From positions 1 through 7,779 of the forward strand of contig CAYQRB010000036.1 in NCBI GenBank assembly GCA_964420145.1: a stretch of 7,779 bases of DNA, read 5' to 3'. This DNA comes from JAJTYI01 sp964420145 (lineage in GTDB: Bacteria; Patescibacteriota; Dojkabacteria; B142; OLB20). The translations under genes and the position numbers were made by a program. This document shows positions 1 to 7,057 of the stretch, in pieces; position 1 is the stretch's first letter; each line of letters opens with the position of its first letter. Below the pieces are notes generated by a model. That model worked only from the letters and a program-made list of their open reading frames with translations, was not told the origin of the DNA and searched no databases.

Positions 1-1041
1 ACTACCACTCCCACCATTACCGACTACACCATCAAATGTTAAATTTGACACTTCGAGAGTAAGAGTTGTGCCTTCGAGTCTGGCCATTGCATTTGGAATA
101 GTATCATCAAGGATAAGTCTATAGGTAAATTTATCAGGAGCATCAAAGTAATTATATTTTATAATTTTGGCTATATTTGTACTTGTTGCTGTAGTTATCC
201 TTTGTTCGTTTCTTCCAAATTCATTGTTTAGGTTCTGGGCACCAGGAGGTAAAGGAGTAGGGGACAGACCTACCGAAGAATCAGAAGTAGGAACAACAGT
301 ATTTTGTGGTTTAGACTGAGGAACTAGTATATCTAAAATAATATATTTTTTTCCTGCGTCAACCTTGGAATAAAGTGCAAAGGGTCTTTCGCTGGCAAGT
401 CCTACAAGATAAGAATCAACTCCATCTTCAAGAGAAATCCGTGACAAACTATTGACTACATTGGAACCGATATCGACCTTTTGACCGATAGCTAATAGGG
501 AGTTGTTAGTCGATATACTCTCAATCGAGAGGCTTATATCCTCGAGTATTTCTGCTGTCACTTGTGGTAAGTCAGTCAACGCACCTCCAGATATCTCATA
601 AATAACACTAAAGTACGAGTTATGAGGCTGGATCACAACAGATTCCACGCTAAATTCTACATCCTTAGCAGTTGATGCAACCTGTTGAGAATTAGTATTC
701 CAAAAAGCAGTATCATCAAATGGTGCAATTGGATCATCTGGTAAAACATCTGTTCTAAGTATTGAATCCTGCATAGATATGGTTGGTGTTGCTGTAGGGG
801 TAATTACTGTATTGTCAGTATCTCTAGAAAAATATGTCTTCAAAGCCCAATATGCTATGAATGCTAAGAAAACAATAAGTAAAAACCACAGAATAGACTT
901 TAGAGGAGAACTCCCAACTCTATCTTCATCCATATCTACACCAGCAGGGTCTGACACTAGTCTGGTTTTTTCTAAAGAAGGAGCGTGACTCACTTTCCCG
1001 GATTTCCTAGCTCGAAATGTCGTAGCAGAGTTTGAAGGCAT
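1..1041 (-). CDS. Membrane-anchored exported protein with two AMIN-like beta segments (3'-truncated by window edge)
   Basis: The frame is open from ATG at 1041 to the window edge, giving 347 codons and no stop, so the C-terminus is missing. The first 48 residues are polar with basic residues (R10, R12, K13, K16). A single hydrophobic segment follows at about residues 49-67 (SILWFLLIVFLAFIAYWAL), with no signal-peptidase site, so the protein is probably a signal anchor with its C-terminus outside the cell. A Thr/Pro stretch lies at about 80-87. A beta-rich segment at about 126-240 ends in an alternating hydrophobic strand (YIILDILVP), then comes a Pro/Ser/Thr-rich linker at about 240-268. A second beta-rich segment starts at about 272 and runs into a Gly/Ser-rich stretch. 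The strand pattern resembles AMIN or AMIN-like domains, which bind cell-wall or envelope components, but this family call is tentative. The gene is divergent from uvrA. The ATG has no Shine-Dalgarno sequence. The coding region and membrane anchor are well supported; the function is not known. Confidence 0.8.
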   Translation of the reverse strand, partial: MPSNSATTFRARKSGKVSHAPSLEKTRLVSDPAGVDMDEDRVGSSPLKSILWFLLIVFLAFIAYWALKTYFSRDTDNTVITPTATPTISMQDSILRTDVLPDDPIAPFDDTAFWNTNSQQVASTAKDVEFSVESVVIQPHNSYFSVIYEISGGALTDLPQVTAEILEDISLSIESISTNNSLLAIGQKVDIGSNVVNSLSRISLEDGVDSYLVGLASERPFALYSKVDAGKKYIILDILVPQSKPQNTVVPTSDSSVGLSPTPLPPGAQNLNNEFGRNEQRITTATSTNIAKIIKYNYFDAPDKFTYRLILDDTIPNAMARLEGTTLTLEVSNLTFDGVVGNGGSGS

Positions 1042-1068
1042 AGTCAGAACTTAAAAGTTAATAGTAAT

Positions 1069-1097
1069 AGTATAGGTAAAAAAGATTTAGAGAGCAA
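1069..1097 (-). promoter_or_regulatory. Putative sigma70-type promoter of the AMIN-like gene
   Basis: On the minus strand, TTGCTC (1097-1092) lies 17 bases before TATACT (1074-1069). The -10 box matches the consensus TATAAT at five of six positions; the -35 box is weak beyond its TTG. The predicted start of transcription is near 1062, leaving a leader of about 20 nt before the ATG at 1041. The -10 box overlaps a short tandem hexamer (ATAGTA twice, 1061-1072). The position and spacing are good, but this was found by eye in AT-rich DNA. Confidence 0.45.
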
Positions 1098-1115
1098 GGT
1101 TAAATATGTTATAGT
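1086..1115 (+). promoter_or_regulatory. Weak putative promoter of uvrA
   Basis: TTTAGA (1086-1091) and TATAGT (1110-1115) are separated by 18 bases and are the best plus-strand pair in the gap. If this promoter is real, transcription would start near 1120, just inside the annotated ATG. The first usable start would then be TTG at 1153, which also gives the more canonical UvrA N-terminus. No LexA-like operator is visible beside it. This is a low-confidence call made by eye. Confidence 0.25.
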
Positions 1116-1116
1116 T

Positions 1117-4077
1117 ATGAAGGTTTTTTGGCCTTTTTATTCTCTTAAATTATTGGAAAAAATCAATATAAAGGGAGCTCGTGTACATAACCTAAAAAAT
1201 ATTTCGCTCTCCCTACCCAAAAACAAACTTATAGTATTTACAGGACTATCTGGTTCTGGGAAATCTTCTCTTGCTTTTGACACTATTTATGCAGAAGGAC
1301 AACGACGCTATGTAGAATCTCTATCTAGTTATGCTAGACAATTCCTGGGTATGATGGAAAAAGCTGATGTTGATCTAATCGAAGGGCTATCCCCTGCAAT
1401 TTCTATCGATCAGAAAAGTTCAGGTCATAATCCACGGTCAACTGTGGGAACTGTTACAGAAATATATGATTATTTACGCTTACTTTATGCAAGAGTCGGG
1501 CATCCACATAGCCCTAAAACAGGAAAACGCCTCGAATCACAAACCGTATCTCAAATAGTAGATAGAATATTAGAATTAAATAAAAAAATAAAACAGGAAA
1601 ATATCAAAATTCTGGTTCTCTCTCCTATCATAAAAAATCGTAAAGGGACTTATGAGGAACTTTTTCAAAGATTTCTTACTCAAGGGTATCTTAGAGTGCG
1701 AGTTGATAACTTACTTTATAATCTAGAAGAAGATATCAAACTAGATAGATACAAGGCACATAATATTGAAGTGGTGGTTGATCGATTAGTTATCAACAAA
1801 GAAAAGCGTTATGATAACGATTTCAAAAAACGGCTAACTGACTCGATAGAGCTGGCTCTAAATATTGGTAACAGAGAAATCTTTATAAACATTGTTGATA
1901 CAAAAGAAGATTTGTTTTTTAGTGAAAAACTAGTTGATCCAGATACTGGAGATTCATTTCCTGAGGTACAACCACACACTTTCTCTTTTAACTCTCCATA
2001 CGGAGCCTGTTCAGAGTGTAGCGGGTTAGGGATAATTTATAAAATAGATCCATCTCTTGTATATAACCCAAGGCTAAGCATATCTGAAGGTGGACTTTAT
2101 CCCTGGTCTAGGATGGCTGATAATCTAAACTCGTGGAATATGAAAGTACTAGAAAGTGTAAGCAAAGAAGAAGGTTTTTCTATTCGTACTCCTATAGGAG
2201 AACTAAGTACAGAGCATCTAAATATTGTATTATTTGGAACTAAAAACAAAAAATACATAGTCAACTATTATAGTAAATCTCGAGATAGTGAACATACACT
2301 GAATGCAAAATTTGAAGGACTAATTCCAAGCTTACAGAGACGATATTCTCACACCGATTCGGACTATATCCGTAATGAAATCGAAGAATATATGGTAGAG
2401 CAACCTTGTCCTGTATGTGAAGGTAAAAGACTTAACCCCATAGCACTGAGCGTAACTTTGGCTAGTATAAATATTCATCAGCTTACCTCTATGCCACTTA
2501 AAGAGCTGATCAAATGGCTTGAGGACTTGGATTCTAGTAATAAAAATCCTAATTCTGACTACTTATCTAACCAAGAGAAAATTATTGCAAAGCAACTAAT
2601 CAAAGAAATAAAAACTAGAGTTAATTTTCTAAATTCAGTTGGACTGGGGTATCTAAGCCTAAATCGTAGTTCAAAGACTTTGTCTGGTGGAGAATCTCAG
2701 CGGATTCGTCTTGCTTCTCAAATAGGTACAGGCTTAAGTGGTGTACTTTATGTTTTAGATGAACCATCTATTGGTCTGCATCAAAGAGATAATAAGCGGT
2801 TAATCAATACTTTATTTGAATTAAAAAAACTAGGAAATACAATTATTGTCGTAGAGCATGATGAAGATACTATGCTTGCTTCTGATTATATCGTAGATCT
2901 AGGACCAGGGGCAGGGGAGTACGGAGGAGAGATCGTTTTTGCAGGAATACCAAAGGAGATTTTAAAAAGTAAAAAATCTATAACAGGACAATACCTCTCT
3001 CACAAATTAACAATAAATAAAAAAGATATACTGACAGAGGCTAGAAAACTAGTTAACGAAAACGGTAATATTTCCACAAAGAAGTCCATCGATAAAGGTA
3101 GTATTAACTTAACAGGAGCTACCCATAATAATCTAAAAAATGTTAACTTTACACTTCCTCTAGGTAAATTCGTAGCTATTACAGGTGTTTCTGGTAGTGG
3201 AAAATCATCTCTTATAAATGAAACTCTTGTAAAAGCAATCCGTAAAGAGCTTTATGGTTCAAAAGAACAACCGGGTAAATATACCCAGCTATCTGGACTA
3301 GAAAATATAGATAAAATAATCGATATTGATCAATCACCAATAGGACGAACTCCACGATCTAACCCAGCTACCTACACCGGTGTATTTACACATATTCGTG
3401 AAATCTTTTCTAAAACGAAAGAAGCAAAAATCCGTGGATATACACCAGGAAGATTTAGTTTCAATGTTCGAGGGGGCAGATGCGAAGCTTGTCGAGGAGA
3501 TGGAGTGATTAGAATAGAAATGCAGTTTCTAGCAGATGTGTTTGTAGAATGTGAACAATGCCACGGGAAAAGATATAATCGAGAAACTTTGCAGGTAGAC
3601 TATAAGGGGAAAAATATTGCAGAAGTGTTAGATATGAGTGTAGATGAAGCACTCAGGTTTTTTGAAAAAATTCCTGCTATTAAAAATAAACTCTCCACAC
3701 TACAAAAAGTAGGTCTTGATTATATAAAACTAGGACAAAGCGCAACTACTCTCTCTGGTGGAGAAGCTCAAAGAACAAAACTTGCAAGTGAATTAAGTAA
3801 ACGAAGTACAGGAAAGACCCTCTACACACTCGACGAGCCGACCACAGGGCTACATTTCGAAGATTTAAAAAAACTACTTATGGTGTTGCACTCTCTTGTG
3901 TTAAAAGGAAATACTATACTAGTTGTAGAGCATAATATAGACCTAATTAAAACTGCAGATTGGATCATAGATCTTGGTCCTGAAGGAGGAGAGGAAGGAG
4001 GTGAAATCATAGCAGTTGGAACCCCAAAAGAAATAGCATCCTCTAAGAAAAGCTATACGGGTAAATGGTTAAAGTAA
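1117..4077 (+). CDS. uvrA: Excinuclease ABC subunit A (UvrA), nucleotide excision repair damage sensor
   Basis: UvrA dimers scan DNA for lesions and load UvrB in cytoplasmic nucleotide excision repair. The 986-residue product is slightly longer than the usual 940 or so. ATPase module I has Walker A GLSGSGKSS (43-51), the ABC signature LSGGESQR (522-529) and Walker B LYVLDEPS (544-551). Module II has Walker A GVSGSGKSS (690-698), signature LSGGEAQR (879-886) and Walker B LYTLDEPT (902-909). The zinc pattern in module II is C789/C792 with C812/C815. Module I keeps C298/C301 (GACSECSGLG) and C431/C434 (CPVCEGKRL). The CxxC often found about 20 residues before C298 is replaced by D274-P-D-T277. 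The ATG at 1117 adds 12 residues before the typical start (EKINIKGAR); TTG at 1153 is an equally good candidate, giving 974 residues. The gene stands alone, divergent from the AMIN-like gene and convergent with the galU-like gene. The family assignment is certain; only the start is open. Confidence 0.98.
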   Translation: MKVFWPFYSLKLLEKINIKGARVHNLKNISLSLPKNKLIVFTGLSGSGKSSLAFDTIYAEGQRRYVESLSSYARQFLGMMEKADVDLIEGLSPAISIDQKSSGHNPRSTVGTVTEIYDYLRLLYARVGHPHSPKTGKRLESQTVSQIVDRILELNKKIKQENIKILVLSPIIKNRKGTYEELFQRFLTQGYLRVRVDNLLYNLEEDIKLDRYKAHNIEVVVDRLVINKEKRYDNDFKKRLTDSIELALNIGNREIFINIVDTKEDLFFSEKLVDPDTGDSFPEVQPHTFSFNSPYGACSECSGLGIIYKIDPSLVYNPRLSISEGGLYPWSRMADNLNSWNMKVLESVSKEEGFSIRTPIGELSTEHLNIVLFGTKNKKYIVNYYSKSRDSEHTLNAKFEGLIPSLQRRYSHTDSDYIRNEIEEYMVEQPCPVCEGKRLNPIALSVTLASINIHQLTSMPLKELIKWLEDLDSSNKNPNSDYLSNQEKIIAKQLIKEIKTRVNFLNSVGLGYLSLNRSSKTLSGGESQRIRLASQIGTGLSGVLYVLDEPSIGLHQRDNKRLINTLFELKKLGNTIIVVEHDEDTMLASDYIVDLGPGAGEYGGEIVFAGIPKEILKSKKSITGQYLSHKLTINKKDILTEARKLVNENGNISTKKSIDKGSINLTGATHNNLKNVNFTLPLGKFVAITGVSGSGKSSLINETLVKAIRKELYGSKEQPGKYTQLSGLENIDKIIDIDQSPIGRTPRSNPATYTGVFTHIREIFSKTKEAKIRGYTPGRFSFNVRGGRCEACRGDGVIRIEMQFLADVFVECEQCHGKRYNRETLQVDYKGKNIAEVLDMSVDEALRFFEKIPAIKNKLSTLQKVGLDYIKLGQSATTLSGGEAQRTKLASELSKRSTGKTLYTLDEPTTGLHFEDLKKLLMVLHSLVLKGNTILVVEHNIDLIKTADWIIDLGPEGGEEGGEIIAVGTPKEIASSKKSYTGKWLK

Positions 4078-4083
4078 GCAGAT

Positions 4084-4117
4084 AGTAAAGAAATACGGGG
4101 AAATACCCTCACTTACT
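4084..4117. terminator. Possible hairpin between convergent uvrA and galU-like genes
   Basis: The 38-bp gap between the two convergent genes contains an imperfect dyad. AGTAA (4084-4088) pairs with TTACT (4113-4117), and inside it GGG (4098-4100) can pair with CCC (4106-4108) around AAATA. The right arm overlaps the stop codon of the galU-like gene. There is no strong T-run on either side, so this would be at best a weak bidirectional terminator. Confidence 0.25.
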
Positions 4118-4991
4118 ACAAACTCTCCATATATTCTTTAAGTTCTTTTAGAATTTCGGGATTCTTCGAAGCTAGTAGTAAATTAGCCTTAAGCCAGCCT
4201 TCTATATACCCGCTGTCTATATATTCACCGGTAGTAGGATAGACCACAACTGGATTATCTTGGGCAAATATTGTAAGAGTATCTGTGATTAGTAGCTCAT
4301 TATGAGTAGTATTGATTTCTTGTTTCTCAAAAGCACTATAGATTTCAGGGGTAAATATGTATTTACTTATATTTGCTAAGTTAGAAGTCTCGCTACCAGG
4401 CTCCGGTTTTTCTATAATATCTACTAAAAAATCAAATTCTCCAGCTTTTTTCGTGTTAGCTATTCCGTATTTACAGAGCAACTCTTTTGGTTTTGTAACA
4501 AAAGTAGCCAAAGCTTTAGCGTTGGATTGTTTAAAGACCTGGATCATTTTCTTGGCTTCTGAGCTTCCGTCTTTGTTATAAACAAAATCATCTCCCATAA
4601 ACATCAAAAATGCATCTTCTCTCTCTACATGGCTACGAACTAATCTAAGAGGCGTTGCTGTTCCGTATGGATCACTAGGCTTTTGAAAGACAAAAGTAAA
4701 TTTTGCCTTTTTATGTAGTTTCTCTAAATCTGGATATTTATCTATCTTGCCCATTCTCTCCAAATATCCTTTAATCTCAAGAGACTCACTATAAAAATGC
4801 CTGATCTGAGTATCGGTTTCTTTAATTACAAAAATAATTTCCTCAACCCCGCCTTTTAGGCAATCCTCAACAACATAATCAATCAATGGTCTATTTAAAA
4901 TCGGAAGCATCTCCTTTTGAATAGTTTTAGTTACAGGGAAAAATCTAGTTCCATAACCCGCTGCTGCAATAACCGCTTTTTTTATATTCAT
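4116..4991 (-). CDS. GalU-family nucleotidyltransferase (UTP:sugar-1-phosphate uridylyltransferase), last gene of the UDP-GlcNAc cluster
   Basis: The 291-residue product is about the usual GalU length and has the GalU plan. The nucleotide-binding loop GYGTR (12-16) leads into TKTIQKEMLPI (21-31), followed by the RPLIDYVVED segment (34-43). The metal-binding GDD is at 133-135, the sugar-phosphate-binding EKP at 194-196, a NELLITD version of the E-x-x-L-T-D motif at 231-237, and IDSG at 258-261. Known members make UDP-glucose from UTP and glucose-1-phosphate in the cytoplasm. Several motifs differ from standard GalU: the usual GLGHA-type loop reads YGTATP (109-114), and the usual GxKxGYL near 261 reads GYIEGWL. 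The ATG lies 4 nt after the stop of the acetyltransferase gene, with no Shine-Dalgarno sequence, which suggests translational coupling. From context it may convert GlcNAc-1-P to UDP-GlcNAc instead of, or as well as, making UDP-glucose. The family is certain; the substrate is inferred. Confidence 0.93.
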   Translation of the reverse strand: MNIKKAVIAAAGYGTRFFPVTKTIQKEMLPILNRPLIDYVVEDCLKGGVEEIIFVIKETDTQIRHFYSESLEIKGYLERMGKIDKYPDLEKLHKKAKFTFVFQKPSDPYGTATPLRLVRSHVEREDAFLMFMGDDFVYNKDGSSEAKKMIQVFKQSNAKALATFVTKPKELLCKYGIANTKKAGEFDFLVDIIEKPEPGSETSNLANISKYIFTPEIYSAFEKQEINTTHNELLITDTLTIFAQDNPVVVYPTTGEYIDSGYIEGWLKANLLLASKNPEILKELKEYMESL

Positions 4992-4995
4992 AGTT

Positions 4996-5694
4996 TTACG
5001 CTAATGTAGAGTTTTGATTTAATTCTTTATTAAAATTATTATCACGAATTTCTAACTCTATTTTAGTTCTTACAAATTTGTTTGCAGGAATGTATCCAGA
5101 TATACTTGCTCCAGATACAACAAAGGTGTTTCTACCAATCACGGTTCCAGGCGCGGTTATGACACCTCCTCCAATCCTACTACCTTCTCCTAGTATCAAA
5201 CCAAGTTTATCTAATCCTGTTGCCACTTTTCCACTCTCAAAGTTCCAAAAAATCTCTCCTTGGTCAAATCGTCTATTACCTGTTTCGGAATGCCCGCCAA
5301 CTCTAGATTTAACACCAAGTATCGAATCTCCAATAAACGAATGATTTGAAATTTTGGAGTTATCCATCATAATGGAGTTTTTCACACCTGCTCCATACCC
5401 GATCACACAACCATTTCCAACAACACTGCCTGGTCTGATATGAACATTTGCCCCGACCTCAACATTATCCCCAATATAGACAGGTCCCTCTATCACACTA
5501 TAGGGCCCTATAATAGTATTCTCTCCAATAAATACATTTCCAGTGATGATAGTATTCTCTATTTTTTTATTTTGTCCGTTTGTATTAGTGTTCAAAATAT
5601 CTTTTAGATCTCTGATAACCAGATACCACTTTTCCTTTCTAAAGTAATCTTCCAGAAAACTTATTGTTTTAATTTTTACAAATAGATCTTGCAT
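4996..5694 (-). CDS. Stand-alone left-handed beta-helix acyltransferase, probable glucosamine-1-phosphate N-acetyltransferase
   Basis: The 232-residue product has a short helical N-terminus (about 1-35) and then hexapeptide repeats from about residue 47 to 205 (IGENT, IGDNVEV, VGNGCV, IGDSIL, IGRNT and similar). These form a left-handed beta-helix of the kind that makes acetyl-CoA-dependent trimers. The segment NHSFIGDS (117-124) matches the GlmU-type H-x-x-[YF]-[IL]-G-D motif, so H118 is the likely catalytic base. It resembles the C-terminal half of archaeal bifunctional sugar-1-phosphate enzymes more than it does a whole GlmU, and it lacks the nucleotidyltransferase domain. I chose ATG at 5694, which lies 1 nt after the glmM stop (TAA-A-ATG) and gives a protein that begins at MQDLF. 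The longer frame from 5772 would run 77 nt into glmM and adds a basic tail with no family likeness. Its place after glmM supports acetylation of glucosamine-1-P. The fold is certain and the substrate is likely. Confidence 0.9.
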   Translation of the reverse strand: MQDLFVKIKTISFLEDYFRKEKWYLVIRDLKDILNTNTNGQNKKIENTIITGNVFIGENTIIGPYSVIEGPVYIGDNVEVGANVHIRPGSVVGNGCVIGYGAGVKNSIMMDNSKISNHSFIGDSILGVKSRVGGHSETGNRRFDQGEIFWNFESGKVATGLDKLGLILGEGSRIGGGVITAPGTVIGRNTFVVSGASISGYIPANKFVRTKIELEIRDNNFNKELNQNSTLA

Positions 5695-5695
5695 T

Positions 5696-7057
5696 TTAAG
5701 ATAATAATTTCTTGGCAACATCTGATATCTCCTTACCTGCCTTATCAATGTGCCCTGGACTTTTGGATTCAATCATTATTCTCAACAGATTTTCTGTCCC
5801 CGAGTACCTGCAATATATCCTACCTTCTTTTTTAAATATATCTTCCCATTTTTTTACTATATCTTGAAACTCCGCTAGATCTTCTAATGGAAGCTTTTTA
5901 TTTATCTCAATATTAAATAATTTCTGAGGGTATTTTTCAAAAGTATAAGCAAGTTGTGATAGTGTTTTTTTCTCCTCTTTTAGAGCTCTCATTACTAACA
6001 GCGAGGCAAGCGTACCATCTCCAACTTCTGTATAATCAGTAAAAATAAAATGTCCCGTCTGCTCCCCTCCGAAATTGAGTCCTAATTCTTTACATTTAGC
6101 AGAAACAGCTCTGTCTCCGTTTGGAACTTTAATAACTTTGATTTTTGACTCAACTAGGTCATTAACCAAGGCTTGATTGCTATACTCTGTGATTACCATT
6201 GTATCTTTAGATAGCAATCCGTGCTTGCGTAAATTTTTAGCCATTAGAGCCATAATATAATCTCCATCTATAATGTTTCCCTTCTCATCAACCATAATAA
6301 CCCTGTCTCCATCGCCATCAAGAGCGATACCTAAATCAGCTTTTTCAGATAAAACATATTTTCTAATATTTTCAGGATGAAGTGCTCCACAGTTTTCGTT
6401 AATATTATATCCATCTGGTTCCACGGCAATTTCTTTTACTTCCGCTCCTAACTCCTTAAAAACAGTTGGGGAGATCTTGTATGTCGCACCATTTGCACAA
6501 TCTACTACTATTTTAAAACCTTTAAGAGAAACATTATTAGCAACTGATTTAATAATCTCAATATATCTACCAGAAACATCTTCTATTCTTTTTGCTCTAC
6601 CAATCTCCTCAGAGCCATTAAAGTCAAAATTAAAAAAGATATCCTCAACTTCTATCTCTTCCTCGTCCGTAAATTTTCTACCATTATTATGAAAAACCTT
6701 GATACCATTATCATAATATGGATTATGTGAAGCAGTAACCATCACCCCCATATCCAGAGCAAAACTCTTTACAAGATGAGATACTCCGGGAGTAGGAATC
6801 GGACCAACTGTCATAACATCAACACCTCGACTTAAAAACCCTGCTGTTAGGGTTTGCTCAAGCATATACCCAGATCTTCTAGTATCTTTTCCAATAATCA
6901 CTTTATATGGACGATTTGGATTTTTCTCCACTTCCTTTTTTAGATACTCAGCCAATGACTTTCCTATCTTCAAAACTGTCTCGGTATCTAGTGGGGGGAA
7001 ATTGGCTTTTCCTCGAATACCGTCTGTCTCTCTAAAAATTTTTTTGGTTATTTTCAT
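5696..7057 (-). CDS. glmM: Phosphoglucosamine mutase (GlmM)
   Basis: GlmM converts glucosamine-6-phosphate to glucosamine-1-phosphate in the cytoplasm, the second step to UDP-GlcNAc. The 453-residue product has the family's usual length. All four functional loops of the alpha-D-phosphohexomutase superfamily are present. The N-terminus is RETDGIRGKANFPP (9-22). The catalytic phosphoserine loop is TASHNP (108-113), with Ser110 as the phosphorylated residue. The Mg-binding loop is DGDGDR (247-252), the sugar-binding loop is GGEQTGH (330-336), and the phosphate-binding loop is RYSGTENLLR (417-426). The GEQTGH and SGTENLLR forms favour GlmM over phosphomannomutase or phosphoglucomutase. One variation is NGDRAV (313-318), where many GlmM proteins have VGDRYV. 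The gene follows glmS after 109 bp and is separated by 1 nt from the acetyltransferase gene. The ATG has an AT-rich leader without a Shine-Dalgarno sequence. Confidence 0.95.
   Translation of the reverse strand: MKITKKIFRETDGIRGKANFPPLDTETVLKIGKSLAEYLKKEVEKNPNRPYKVIIGKDTRRSGYMLEQTLTAGFLSRGVDVMTVGPIPTPGVSHLVKSFALDMGVMVTASHNPYYDNGIKVFHNNGRKFTDEEEIEVEDIFFNFDFNGSEEIGRAKRIEDVSGRYIEIIKSVANNVSLKGFKIVVDCANGATYKISPTVFKELGAEVKEIAVEPDGYNINENCGALHPENIRKYVLSEKADLGIALDGDGDRVIMVDEKGNIIDGDYIMALMAKNLRKHGLLSKDTMVITEYSNQALVNDLVESKIKVIKVPNGDRAVSAKCKELGLNFGGEQTGHFIFTDYTEVGDGTLASLLVMRALKEEKKTLSQLAYTFEKYPQKLFNIEINKKLPLEDLAEFQDIVKKWEDIFKKEGRIYCRYSGTENLLRIMIESKSPGHIDKAGKEISDVAKKLLS

Noticed and set aside
779..988. 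Small plus-strand open frame of 69 codons
   Set aside because: It lies antisense inside the well-supported minus-strand membrane protein and shows no family features.
1042..1116. LexA (SOS) box in front of uvrA
   Set aside because: GAAC-N6-GTTA at 1047-1060 has the wrong spacing for the GAAC-N4-GTTC type, and no CTGT-N8-ACAG site is present.
3822..4010. Minus-strand open frame at the end of uvrA
   Set aside because: It is antisense to the UvrA Walker B region, which is strongly conserved.
5695..5772. Longer N-terminus for the acetyltransferase starting at 5772
   Set aside because: It would overlap glmM by 77 nt, and the extra residues have no likeness to the family. ATG at 5694, one base after the glmM stop, is the natural start.
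6477..6692. Plus-strand open frames inside the glmM, acetyltransferase, galU-like and glmS genes
   Set aside because: They are antisense to conserved enzymes, low in complexity (Ser/Pro/Leu-rich), and have no start signals or domains.
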